From NCBI GenBank assembly GCA_020635915.1, contig JACJYU010000001.1, positions 682,001 through 746,000 on the forward strand: a stretch of DNA of 64,000 bases, read 5' to 3'. A program made the position numbers and the translations under genes. Under the pieces are notes generated by a model. The model saw nothing but the letters and a program-made list of their open reading frames with translations, had not been told where the DNA came from and made no database searches. The stretch is from Flammeovirgaceae bacterium. GTDB taxonomy: Bacteria; Bacteroidota; Bacteroidia; Cytophagales; Cyclobacteriaceae. Shown piece after piece: positions 54,327 through 62,982 of the stretch. How positions within the stretch are numbered: the stretch's first letter is position 1; each line of letters opens with the position of its first letter.

Positions 54327-55979
54327 TTATGCAAAATAGGCTTTCAGTTCCTGATCAAAATACTGCAACGCATTCTTTACCCCAAGCGGCAAACCGCCCC
54401 CCAATGCGCACAGCGACCCGATTTCCAATGTTTCCAACAGATCGTCCATCAATTTACGATCAATTTTGAAATCTTCCTTCTGTGCCTTTTGTACCAGTTC
54501 CATCCCGCGAACAGAACCAATACTGCAGGGGTAGCACTTTCCGCACGATTCCACCGCGGTAAACTCAAAAAGGTGCTCCAAGTACTTGATCATGGGAAAT
54601 CCTTCGGGAATGCTTACCACGCCCGCATGGCCCAGGAGGAACCCATTGTCCGAAAACGATTCAAAATCCAGGGTGAGCGAACCAATCTTGTGAACGGGCA
54701 CAATGCCGCCCAAGGGCCCACCTACCTGAATGGCCTTGACATTTTTCCTGAAACCCTTTCCAAAATCGTTGACCACCACCGACAATGGCGTGCCCATTTC
54801 AATCTCGTACATGCCCGGTTGGTTAAAAAGGCCATCCAGGCACACCAGTTTCGACCCGGTGGATTTTCCCGTGCCCAAAGAGGCGTATTTATCGCCACCG
54901 TTTTTGAGGATATAATAAAGGGTGGCGCTGGTCTCCACATTATTGACCACGGTGGGCAGGTTGAACAAGCCTTCCTGTGTGGGATAGGGTGGCCTTACCC
55001 GCACTTCCGGCCGTTGCCCTTCAATGGAAGACAACAGCGCGGTTTCCTCCCCGCATATATAGGCACCTGCCCCTTCTATCGTTTTAAACCGGAAATCAAC
55101 CCCACTTCCATTGATGTTCTCGCCCAACAGTCCGTTTTCTTTCCACTTTTTGATTTCCCTATTGATGGCCATGACGGATTCCGGGTATTCGCCCCGGATG
55201 TAGATCACCCCCCTGTTGGCCCCAATGATATACCCGGCCATCAGCATGCCAAACAAGAGGAGGTGGGGTTGTTTTTCCAGTAAATAGCGGTCAGAATAGG
55301 CACCGGGATCCCCTTCATCGGCATTGCACACCACAAACTTTTGACCGCCCTGGATATTCTTGCACGACTCCAGCTTAACGCCCATGGGAAAACCCGCTCC
55401 TCCCCTTCCCCGTACATTGGATTTTTTAATCTCCGACAGCAGCATGTCCCTGTCCCTCTTCAGGCAGGACCTGACAAAATCAAAAAAAGGTTTTTCCTCA
55501 TGATAAGGGTTGGTGAGGATAGGCTCCTTCAGGTTGGATTGAACATGGTAGGCATCTTCATTGCTACCGGCTCCGTTTATCACGTCATCGATGGCCAACC
55601 CATTCTTGCCCGAGTAATTTTTCCCTTCATAATGATAGGCACTGTTTTCATGGCATCTTCCCAAACAACACATGTGCCCTATCTCCTCCTCTTTAAAATG
55701 GGCACCCAATTTCTTTTTTAAATCCTCCTGGGTGCCCGCCACCAGGCATGCACTGCCATTGCACACAAATACTTTTTTGGATTGGTTTTCCGTTTTCAGG
55801 AAATCATAGAAACCCACGGTGCCGTGCACATTGGCATTGCCCACCAGGAATTCCCTGGCAAGAGCCCTCATCTCATCAGGCTTCGGGACCCTTTTTTCTT
55901 TGGAGATCGAAACCAGTCTTTCAAACAGCGGGTTTTCAAGGCCTTTGCGGGCGGCTAATTTTGATAAGTTTTCCGACAT
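54327..55979 (-). CDS. fdhB: Formate dehydrogenase beta subunit (NuoE-NuoF fusion, NAD-reducing)
   Basis: 550 aa. Residues about 1-130 are NuoE-like, with the [2Fe-2S] cysteines in FVCNGSACLVAG and MCCLGRCHENSAY. Residues about 150-550 are NuoF-like: NVRGRGGAGFPMGVKLESCK (NAD/FMN), CNADEGDPGAYSDRYLLEKQ, GIYIRGEYPES-like IYIRGEYPESVMAIN, and the [4Fe-4S] motif ESCGKCYPCSIGSVRG. It transfers electrons from the alpha subunit through FMN to NAD. Co-transcribed with fdhA (22-base gap). Confidence 0.93.
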   Translation of the reverse strand: MSENLSKLAARKGLENPLFERLVSISKEKRVPKPDEMRALAREFLVGNANVHGTVGFYDFLKTENQSKKVFVCNGSACLVAGTQEDLKKKLGAHFKEEEIGHMCCLGRCHENSAYHYEGKNYSGKNGLAIDDVINGAGSNEDAYHVQSNLKEPILTNPYHEEKPFFDFVRSCLKRDRDMLLSEIKKSNVRGRGGAGFPMGVKLESCKNIQGGQKFVVCNADEGDPGAYSDRYLLEKQPHLLLFGMLMAGYIIGANRGVIYIRGEYPESVMAINREIKKWKENGLLGENINGSGVDFRFKTIEGAGAYICGEETALLSSIEGQRPEVRVRPPYPTQEGLFNLPTVVNNVETSATLYYILKNGGDKYASLGTGKSTGSKLVCLDGLFNQPGMYEIEMGTPLSVVVNDFGKGFRKNVKAIQVGGPLGGIVPVHKIGSLTLDFESFSDNGFLLGHAGVVSIPEGFPMIKYLEHLFEFTAVESCGKCYPCSIGSVRGMELVQKAQKEDFKIDRKLMDDLLETLEIGSLCALGGGLPLGVKNALQYFDQELKAYFA

Positions 55980-56166
55980 GTTGCTTTTAATTGAAACCTG
56001 CCCTTACCATATCCACATTCATGGTTTAAGCATCCCTAATTTAATCAAAGAATTTTAAAACCACCTGCAATAATTGATACGGGAAGATATTTGGCCATGG
56101 AAGGTGACAGGTGGGGAACAATTCAAAAATAAGCAAAGAAAAGTGGGTGGTTTTCGCCCATATTCG

Positions 56167-57012
56167 CTATTCACTAAGGGCCAACCGGGCCGCCCCGCTG
56201 TAGATATTGAAACCGCCCTCCCTCACAAACCCCAGCAACGTCATCCCAAAGTCGTTTGCCAGGCTGATGGCAAGGCTGGAAGGGGCGCCCACAGCGGCCA
56301 TAATGGGCGCACCGGCACGCAACGCCTTTTGCACCAACTCAAAACTTGCCCGCCCGCTTACCATTATGATATGGTTTGACAAAGGGATTTCACCTTTGAA
56401 CAAACTGGCACCTACCACTTTGTCCATGGCGTTGTGCCTCCCTACATCCTCACGGGCAAGTAACAATTCCCCTTTTAGGTCAAATAATCCAACGGCATGA
56501 AGGCCGCCCGTATGTTCAAAAATTTGCTGGGCTTTCCTGAGTTTTTCAGACAGCCCATAAACCACCGGTTGGTTTATGCGGATATTGTCCTGCACCGGTT
56601 TGCACGACACATGCACGGCCTCGATGGAAGATTTTCCACATACCCCACAACTGGAGGTGGTGTAAAAATTCCGCTGCAATTTTTTCAGGTCAAAATTTAC
56701 TTCCGGCTTCAACTCCAACCTCACCACGTTTTCCCGGTCCTCCTGCCTGCCCACATCCTCACAATACTTTATGCTCTCCACCTGTCCAAAAGCATCTATG
56801 ATGCCTTCGGTGATGAGAAAGCCAGTGGCCAGTTCATAATCATGGCCGGGGGTGCGCATGGTCACCGACAAGCTTTTTTGCCTCCTCTCGCCCATGGCCC
56901 CAAAGCCAATCCTGATTTCAAGTGGCTCTTCCACGGCCACTAGGTCCGGCACCACCCCGCTTTCCCAAGTATTTATTTTTGTTATCTCAACAGGTTTGAC
57001 TGTCAGGCCCAT
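56167..57012 (-). CDS. fdhD: Formate dehydrogenase accessory sulfurtransferase
   Basis: 281 aa. FdhD carries sulfur from a cysteine desulfurase to the molybdenum cofactor of formate dehydrogenase. The two catalytic cysteines are in TTSSCGVCGKSSIEAV (CxxC). Other family blocks are MGERRQKSLSVTMRTPGHDY, ATGFLITEGIID, LLAREDVGRHNAMDKVVGAS and MVSGRASFELVQKALRAGAP. 16 bases after fhs and 187 bases before fdhB, so it probably belongs to an fhs-fdhD transcript. Confidence 0.95.
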   Translation of the reverse strand: MGLTVKPVEITKINTWESGVVPDLVAVEEPLEIRIGFGAMGERRQKSLSVTMRTPGHDYELATGFLITEGIIDAFGQVESIKYCEDVGRQEDRENVVRLELKPEVNFDLKKLQRNFYTTSSCGVCGKSSIEAVHVSCKPVQDNIRINQPVVYGLSEKLRKAQQIFEHTGGLHAVGLFDLKGELLLAREDVGRHNAMDKVVGASLFKGEIPLSNHIIMVSGRASFELVQKALRAGAPIMAAVGAPSSLAISLANDFGMTLLGFVREGGFNIYSGAARLALSE

Positions 57013-57028
57013 AGGTTAATTTAAAACA

Positions 57029-58705
57029 TTAGGAGAGCCCCGAAATTTTTCCATCGTTGTCAATGTCCATTTCCATGGCAGCAGGTGTGTTGGGCAATCC
57101 GGGCATCCTTAACATGTCGCCCGTTATCGGGATGACAAAACCGGCACCGGCAGCCACCTCAATCTCCCTCACCGTAATGGTAAAGTCTTTTGGCCTTCCC
57201 CGTTTCTTGGCGTCATCGGAGAACGAATTTTGGGTTTTGGCTATGCACACGGGTTTATCGTTTAGCCCTAGCCGCCCAATCTTGTTCAAATTTTGCCTGG
57301 CTTTGGGCAAAAACTCCACATTTTTGGCCCCATACACTTTAATGGCCACGGCCTCTATCTTCTCCTGTACGCTATCGTTCCAATGATACACCGGCCAGCA
57401 TTTGCCTTCGAACGACCCTGCCGCGTGCACCACCTGGTTGGCCAGTTCTTTCATCCCTTTCCCTCCTTTTTCCCAGCCTTCGGCCAGCGCGATCTGTACG
57501 CCCAGTTCCTTGCACTTTCCCATCACCCAATCGATTTCCTCGTCAGAATCGGTAATAAATTTATTCAAAGAAACCACGGCAGGCAAGCCAAATATCTTGG
57601 TGTTTTCAATATGCTTCTCCAGGTTGGCAAAACCTGCCTTTACCCCCTCCAAATTGGGCGTGGTGAGTTGGTCGCGCTCAATGCCACCGTGGTATTTCAA
57701 CGCCCTGATGGTGGCCACAAGTACCACCGCATGTGGGGAAAACCCTCCATACCCGCACACAATGTCAATGAATTTTTCCGCCCCCAGGTCAGAACCAAAA
57801 CCCGCCTCGGTCACTACAAAATCGGAGAGGCTCATGCCCATCCTGGTGGCTATGATGGAATTGGCGCCCTGTGCAATGTTGGCAAACGGCCCCCCGTGGA
57901 TAATGGCAGGGTTCCCCTCCAATGTTTGAACGAGGTTGGGCTTTATGGCGTCCTTGAGCAACAAGGCCACTGCGCCCTGGGCATTGATGTCTTTGGCAAA
58001 CACGGCTTTCTTCCCAAAAGTGTCGCCAATATAGATGTTCCCTATTTTCTCCTTTAAATCGTCCAGGTTTTTGGCCAGGCAAAGGATGGCCATGATCTCC
58101 GAGGCCGCGGTGATATTAAACCCCGTTTCCCGTATCATGCCCCCACTTTTCCCCCCCAGCCCCGATACAATGTTCCTAAGGGCACGGTCGTTCATGTCCA
58201 TGACCCTTTTCCACTCCACCGTTCGGGGGTCAATCCCCATTCCGCCATCCGGTTTTTGAATGTCGTTGTCTATTAAGGCCGCCAGCAGATTGTTGGCTTT
58301 CTCTATGGCGGCAAAATCCCCTGTAAAATGAAGGTTGATGTCTTCCATGGGCACGACTTGGGAAAACCCACCACCGGCCGCCCCTCCCTTCATGCCAAAT
58401 ACCGGCCCCAGCGATGGTTCGCGCAAAACCACCGTGGCCTTTTTGCCCAACTGGTTGAGCCCCTCGCAGAGGCCTATGGACGTGGTGGTTTTCCCCTCGC
58501 CCGCAGGGGTGGGCGTCATGGCCGTCACCAGCACCAGCCTGGCATTTGCGATTTTCTTCTCGTCCGTCAGCGACAACGGCAGTTTGGCTTTGTATTTTCC
58601 ATAAAGCTCCAGGTCTGCTTCTTTGATGCCCAACGTTTTGGCAATTTCCACAATGGGTTTCGGCTTGGAGGCCTGGGCTATTTCTAGGTCGGTTTTAAAG
58701 GTCAT
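57029..58705 (-). CDS. fhs: Formate-tetrahydrofolate ligase
   Basis: 558 aa from the ATG at 58705 (MTFKTDLEIAQASKPKPIVE), the usual length; the frame further upstream crosses the divergent gene's promoter. The P-loop is TPTPAGEGKTTTSIGLCEGL. Other conserved parts are REPSLGPVFGMKGGAAGGG, DINLHFTGDFAAIEKANNLL and GFGSDLGAEKFIDI. It makes 10-formyl-THF from formate, THF and ATP. Adjacent to fdhD and the formate dehydrogenase genes: together they can use formate for one-carbon units or oxidise it. Confidence 0.97.
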   Translation of the reverse strand: MTFKTDLEIAQASKPKPIVEIAKTLGIKEADLELYGKYKAKLPLSLTDEKKIANARLVLVTAMTPTPAGEGKTTTSIGLCEGLNQLGKKATVVLREPSLGPVFGMKGGAAGGGFSQVVPMEDINLHFTGDFAAIEKANNLLAALIDNDIQKPDGGMGIDPRTVEWKRVMDMNDRALRNIVSGLGGKSGGMIRETGFNITAASEIMAILCLAKNLDDLKEKIGNIYIGDTFGKKAVFAKDINAQGAVALLLKDAIKPNLVQTLEGNPAIIHGGPFANIAQGANSIIATRMGMSLSDFVVTEAGFGSDLGAEKFIDIVCGYGGFSPHAVVLVATIRALKYHGGIERDQLTTPNLEGVKAGFANLEKHIENTKIFGLPAVVSLNKFITDSDEEIDWVMGKCKELGVQIALAEGWEKGGKGMKELANQVVHAAGSFEGKCWPVYHWNDSVQEKIEAVAIKVYGAKNVEFLPKARQNLNKIGRLGLNDKPVCIAKTQNSFSDDAKKRGRPKDFTITVREIEVAAGAGFVIPITGDMLRMPGLPNTPAAMEMDIDNDGKISGLS

Positions 58706-58733
58706 TTTTCTAATTTTATTCGATTTTAGAAAT

Positions 58734-59459
58734 ATGCACAGAAAAAACGGCCTACACAAAGCGTTCTGCTTTAAACAGTTCCATATCCACCACGACCGGT
58801 GCGCCATGAAAATAGGGACCGATGGGGTGTTGCTGGGGGCATGGGCAAACATAGGCAAAGCCCAAACCCTGCTGGACATAGGCACCGGAACGGGGATAAT
58901 AGCCCTAATGCTGGCACAGCGATCGCATAAAGATGCCCTGATCGATGCCATAGAAATCGACAGGGACGCCTACCTGCAAGCGGTGGAAAACGCGAATGCC
59001 TCGCCCTGGCAGGACAGGATCAACCCTATCCACACCTCACTGCAAAACTTTGACACGCGCGGGAAGTATGACCTGATCGTTTCAAACCCTCCTTACTTTA
59101 TTAACAGCCACAAGCCACCGGACCAGAAGAGGACACAATCGCGGCATGCGGACGGGCTGCCTTACGCCATGCTGATCGATGGCATCAAAAAACTAATGGC
59201 CCCCAAAGGCCGATCGTGCCTGATCCTTCCCAGGGCCGAAGCCGCAATTTTCGTGGCCCTGGCAGGGGCTGCCCACCTGTATTGTTGCAAGAAAACCGAG
59301 GTTCGCAGTAAGCCATCAAAGCCGGTAGAGCGGGTATTGCTTGAGTTTTCCCATTCTTATTCGGCACCTGATGAATATGGGCTGGTTTTGTTTGACGAAA
59401 AAGGGAAGCGCACCGCGCCATACCATAGGCTGGTTTCACCGTTTTACCTCTACGATTAG
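58734..59459 (+). CDS. trmN6: tRNA1(Val) (adenine(37)-N6)-methyltransferase-like enzyme
   Basis: 241 aa from ATG 58734. Class I SAM methyltransferase: motif I LLDIGTGTGIIALMLAQR, acidic motif IEIDRDAYLQAVENA, and the amino-methyltransferase motif DLIVSNPPYFINS (NPPY, N6-adenine type). The N-terminal KAFCFKQFHIHHDRCAMKIG and TDGVLLGAWA are typical of the TrmN6/YfiC family, which modifies A37 of tRNA-Val. It is divergent from fhs with a 28-base gap between the starts. Confidence 0.92.
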   Translation: MHRKNGLHKAFCFKQFHIHHDRCAMKIGTDGVLLGAWANIGKAQTLLDIGTGTGIIALMLAQRSHKDALIDAIEIDRDAYLQAVENANASPWQDRINPIHTSLQNFDTRGKYDLIVSNPPYFINSHKPPDQKRTQSRHADGLPYAMLIDGIKKLMAPKGRSCLILPRAEAAIFVALAGAAHLYCCKKTEVRSKPSKPVERVLLEFSHSYSAPDEYGLVLFDEKGKRTAPYHRLVSPFYLYD

Positions 59460-59579
59460 TCCATTTCAAGCTGCTGGGGCGGTTTTCGCCAATCCGGCCG
59501 ATCGCCCACTTATCAAAAAAAACGCCCGGCCACCGTCATTTGGCCGTATCATTGCGGCTTTGAAATTAACCCGTATACT

Positions 59580-61808
59580 GTGCGAGCCGTTTTTTCCTTC
59601 ATTATACTGTTGCTAAACCAACTGGGGTTTGCCCAATTGCCTGGGTTAAGCATCTTCAGGACAGATGAGGCCTTTGCCATAGATGGGTACCTGGACGAAT
59701 GTGCCTGGAAGGACGCTGAGGTGGCGGACCATTTTATGCAGTATTTCCCTTCCGACACGAGTTATGCCCAGGTGAAAACGGAAATCAGGATGGCATACGA
59801 TGAAAACAATATTTACATCGCTGCCAAAATGTACAATACCCACGCGGGAAAGGGGAAATATGTTACCCCTTCCCTGCGCAGGGACTTCAGGGGGGATGCC
59901 AATGATGGTATTTCCGTGGTCTTCGATACCTTCAAGGACCGGACCAATGCCTTCATCTTTGGGGTCAATCCTTTCGGTGTCCAGCGTGAAGGCCTTATTT
60001 CCAATGGCGGGGGCGGGCGGAATTCTTTTTCCCTGGACTGGGACAACAAATGGCATGCAGAGGCCAGGCAATTTGAGGGGTTTTGGACGGCAGAATTTGT
60101 CATTCCTTTCAAAACCCTGCGGTTTAAGGAAGGGCTCGGCTCATGGTATATCAATTTTTTCCGGATCGACAGCCAAACGGGTGAGCGCTCCACCTGGTCC
60201 CCAATCCCACAAAATTTCAGTATTTCCGCCCTTGCTTTCAACCGGGAATTGGTTTGGGACAAGCCCTTAAAAAAGCCCGGGGCCAACATTTCGGTTATCC
60301 CCTACATCGCAACTGCCCAGTCGCGGGATTTCGAAGAAGGGACCCCCGGAAGCGGAAGCTTTGATGTGGGCGGGGACGCGAAGGTCGCCATTGGCCCTGC
60401 CCTTAACCTGGACGTCACTGTCAACCCTGATTTTTCGCAAGTGGACGTGGACCAACAGGTGACCAACCTGGACCGGTTTGAGATTTTCTTTCCCGAGCGC
60501 AGGCAGTTTTTTCTGGAAAATGCCGACTTGTTCTCCGATTTTGGGGTAGACCGGATGCGCCCGTTTTTTTCCCGCAGGATAGGCATTGCCGAAGACACGG
60601 CTACTGGTGAAAACGTGCAAAACAAAATCTGGTATGGCATCCGGTTAAGCGGCAAGGTCAACAACAATTTACGGATAGGCTTGCTGAACATGCAGGGGGA
60701 GCAAGACAGAAAGCTCGGGCTGCTGTCCACCAATTACACGGTGGCCACTTTTCAGCACAAAGTATTTTCCAGGTCCAATTTCGGGATGATTGTGGTCAAC
60801 AAACAAGCCTTTAGGGACTCCCTGGATGGCCCATTCACGTTTTCCCCGCACCAGTACAACAGGATTGTGGGACTGGACTACAACCTGGCCAGCCTCAACA
60901 ACCGATGGAATGGCAAGTTCTTTTACCACCGGTCTTTTGGCACTGCCCGGATGGATTCCACCTTTGCCACAGGGGCCGATATCCAGTACAACACGCGAAA
61001 GTGGGAAGTGTTTGCCACCCTCCAGGACATTGGCGCCCACTACAACCCGGAGGTGGGGTTTGCCCGCAGGGTGGACTATCAGCGGATGGCCTCTTCCACC
61101 TGGTACAATTTTTACCCGTCTTCAGGGATTGTGCAAAAACACGGGCCTGGCTTTGACATGGATCTTTACCACAACCAAAAACACGGCATCACGGATTACG
61201 ATGTAAATGCCATGTACCAGGTAAGGTTTACCAATATGACTTACTTTAACGTGCGCCTCAGGCGGGAGTTTGTTTACCTGTTCAACTCCTTCGATCCCAC
61301 CCGCACCGGATCCCCGGAATTGGCGGCCGGCACCTCCTACCACAATAATGTGCTGATGGGGTGGCTCAATTCAAACGAACGAAAAAAGGTATCGTACGGC
61401 TTCAACACCCGGCTGGGCGGGTATTATAATGGCACCCGGGTGAACGTGGGCGGGGACGTCAAGTTCCGCTACCAGCCGTACGGTGTACTGTCCATGGATT
61501 TTTCCTATAACCGGATCAGGCTGCCCCAGCCCTATGGAAGCACGGACATATTCCTGGTGGGGCCGCGGTTTGATTTTACCTTCACCAAAAATATTTTCTG
61601 GACCACTTTTGTCCAATACAACAGCCAGATCGAAAACCTCAATATCAATTCCCGCCTGCAGTGGAGGTTCAAGCCGGTTTCCGACTTGTTCCTCGTATAT
61701 ACCGACAATTATTTCGCTTCCTCCTTTGAACATGGTGAGGCCTTTCAGATCGGGCAACCCAAATACCGGTCATTGGTGCTAAAACTTACCTATTGGCTTA
61801 ATCTTTAG
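59580..61808 (+). CDS. DUF5916 outer-membrane protein with N-terminal carbohydrate-binding-like domain
   Basis: 742 aa, start GTG at 59580 with a signal peptide (AVFSFIILLLNQLGFAQ). Residues about 30-210 form a CBM9-like domain (AFAIDGYLDECAWKDAEVAD, FVIPFKTLRFKEG). The rest is a DUF5916 barrel: NPDFSQVDVDQQVTNLDRFE, FFPERRQFFLENADLFSDFG, with the final TYWLNL strand. The family is common in Bacteroidota; function unknown, perhaps a surface binding or porin-like protein. Confidence 0.88.
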   Translation: MRAVFSFIILLLNQLGFAQLPGLSIFRTDEAFAIDGYLDECAWKDAEVADHFMQYFPSDTSYAQVKTEIRMAYDENNIYIAAKMYNTHAGKGKYVTPSLRRDFRGDANDGISVVFDTFKDRTNAFIFGVNPFGVQREGLISNGGGGRNSFSLDWDNKWHAEARQFEGFWTAEFVIPFKTLRFKEGLGSWYINFFRIDSQTGERSTWSPIPQNFSISALAFNRELVWDKPLKKPGANISVIPYIATAQSRDFEEGTPGSGSFDVGGDAKVAIGPALNLDVTVNPDFSQVDVDQQVTNLDRFEIFFPERRQFFLENADLFSDFGVDRMRPFFSRRIGIAEDTATGENVQNKIWYGIRLSGKVNNNLRIGLLNMQGEQDRKLGLLSTNYTVATFQHKVFSRSNFGMIVVNKQAFRDSLDGPFTFSPHQYNRIVGLDYNLASLNNRWNGKFFYHRSFGTARMDSTFATGADIQYNTRKWEVFATLQDIGAHYNPEVGFARRVDYQRMASSTWYNFYPSSGIVQKHGPGFDMDLYHNQKHGITDYDVNAMYQVRFTNMTYFNVRLRREFVYLFNSFDPTRTGSPELAAGTSYHNNVLMGWLNSNERKKVSYGFNTRLGGYYNGTRVNVGGDVKFRYQPYGVLSMDFSYNRIRLPQPYGSTDIFLVGPRFDFTFTKNIFWTTFVQYNSQIENLNINSRLQWRFKPVSDLFLVYTDNYFASSFEHGEAFQIGQPKYRSLVLKLTYWLNL

Positions 61809-61840
61809 GATAAAAATCCGTAAATTAAGAACAAAGGAGC

Positions 61841-61866
61841 AAAACAGGTGTTTAAACACTGTTTTT
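61841..61866. promoter_or_regulatory. Palindrome upstream of the yceI-marR pair
   Basis: GTGTTTAAACAC (61848-61859) is a perfect 12-bp palindrome; with flanking AAACA and TGTTT the symmetry extends to about 24 bases with one extra base on the left. It lies 36 bases before the YceI start. Either it is the operator of the MarR regulator encoded next, or, since five T follow, a terminator hairpin for the DUF5916 gene. Both readings fit. Confidence 0.45.
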
Positions 61867-61895
61867 GACAAGTCGCACCATAAACTATTCTCGCC

Positions 61896-62468
61896 ATGAA
61901 AAGGATAATTTCATTACTCGCATTGAGCACCCTGGCAAGCTTTGGCTATGCACAGGCCACCTGGAACATTGATCCGGCACACAGCAAGATCGGCTTCAAC
62001 GTCACCCACATGGTGGTGTCAGAGGTGGAGGGCAACTTTAAACAATTTGAGGGCAAAGTGACCTCTAAAACCAATGACTTTGACGGGGCACAGGTGGAAT
62101 TTAAGGCACAGGTGGCCTCGGTAAGCACCGACAACGAAAAAAGGGACGGGCATTTGCGCTCGGACGACTTTTTTAATGCAGAGAAGTTTCCTACCATAAC
62201 TTTTAACGGGAACCTGGTGAAGCAGGGGGGCAAATACCAGTTGAGGGGCAAGCTCACCATGCGTGACGTGACCAAGGATGTCACCTTTGACGTTGCCTAC
62301 GGGGGAATGATAAAAACAGCGCAAGGAATGAAGGCAGGTTTTAAGCTAAATGGAAAGCTCAACCGGCAGGAGTATGGGCTGAGGTGGAGCAATAAACTGG
62401 AGTCAGGGGAGTATGTAGTGGGGGACATCGTGGAGGTAGAGTGCAAATTGGAATTGAGCAAAGCATAA
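61896..62468 (+). CDS. YceI-family secreted lipid-binding protein
   Basis: 190 aa. Signal peptide (ISLLALSTLASFGYAQ) followed by the YceI lipocalin-like fold: WNIDPAHSKIGFNVTHMVVS, VSTDNEKRDGHLRSDDFFNA, FPTITFNGNLVKQGG and LTMRDVTKDVTFDVAYGG. YceI proteins bind polyprenoid lipids in the periplasm. It lies 63 bases upstream of the MarR regulator, with which it is probably co-transcribed. Confidence 0.94.
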   Translation: MKRIISLLALSTLASFGYAQATWNIDPAHSKIGFNVTHMVVSEVEGNFKQFEGKVTSKTNDFDGAQVEFKAQVASVSTDNEKRDGHLRSDDFFNAEKFPTITFNGNLVKQGGKYQLRGKLTMRDVTKDVTFDVAYGGMIKTAQGMKAGFKLNGKLNRQEYGLRWSNKLESGEYVVGDIVEVECKLELSKA

Positions 62469-62531
62469 GGCTATATTTATGGAAAGTATGACGGTATACC
62501 AACGGATTTTCCTTTCCTTGCCTCTTCCAAA

Positions 62532-62981
62532 ATGGAGATAAAAGAAGAAATCAAGCAGTCCCGTTTTCGGAACCATTACCAGGAAGCCGCCATAAACATC
62601 CTCTACACGGCAGGGTGGCTTGCCAACCAGCACAAGGATTTCTTTGCCCAATTTGATATTACATCCCAACAATTCAACATCCTTTCCATTTTGAGGGGCC
62701 AGCATCCCAATCAGATATCGGGATCGGAAATCAAATCCAGGATGATGGACAAAAATTCCGATGTTTCCCGCCTGCTGGACCGCCTGCTGTCGAAAGGGCT
62801 GATCGTGAAGGCCACCTGCCCCGAAGACAAACGTGCTGCCAATATCTCCATAAGCGCCCAGGGGTTGGAACTGCTCAAAAAATCGGACGCCCAAATAAGC
62901 CAACTGGACAACATCCTGGGCAACCTCAACGAAAAAGAGGCCAGCCAACTCAGCAGGCTGCTCGACAAGGCCAGGGGCTAG
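62532..62981 (+). CDS. MarR-family transcriptional regulator
   Basis: 149 aa. Winged helix: ITSQQFNILSILRGQHPNQI, then KSRMMDKNSDVSRLLDRLLS and the wing GLIVKATCPEDKRAANISIS. It probably binds as a dimer to a palindrome, for which GTGTTTAAACAC upstream of yceI is the local candidate. It converges on the M3 peptidase gene with a 1-base gap. Confidence 0.93.
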   Translation: MEIKEEIKQSRFRNHYQEAAINILYTAGWLANQHKDFFAQFDITSQQFNILSILRGQHPNQISGSEIKSRMMDKNSDVSRLLDRLLSKGLIVKATCPEDKRAANISISAQGLELLKKSDAQISQLDNILGNLNEKEASQLSRLLDKARG

Positions 62982-62982
62982 G

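Noticed and set aside
56061..56114. Inverted repeat CCACCTG...CAGGTGG upstream of fdhB as a molybdenum-cofactor riboswitch
   Set aside because: Only a 7-bp stem with a 40-base loop; no further conserved elements of that riboswitch can be seen.
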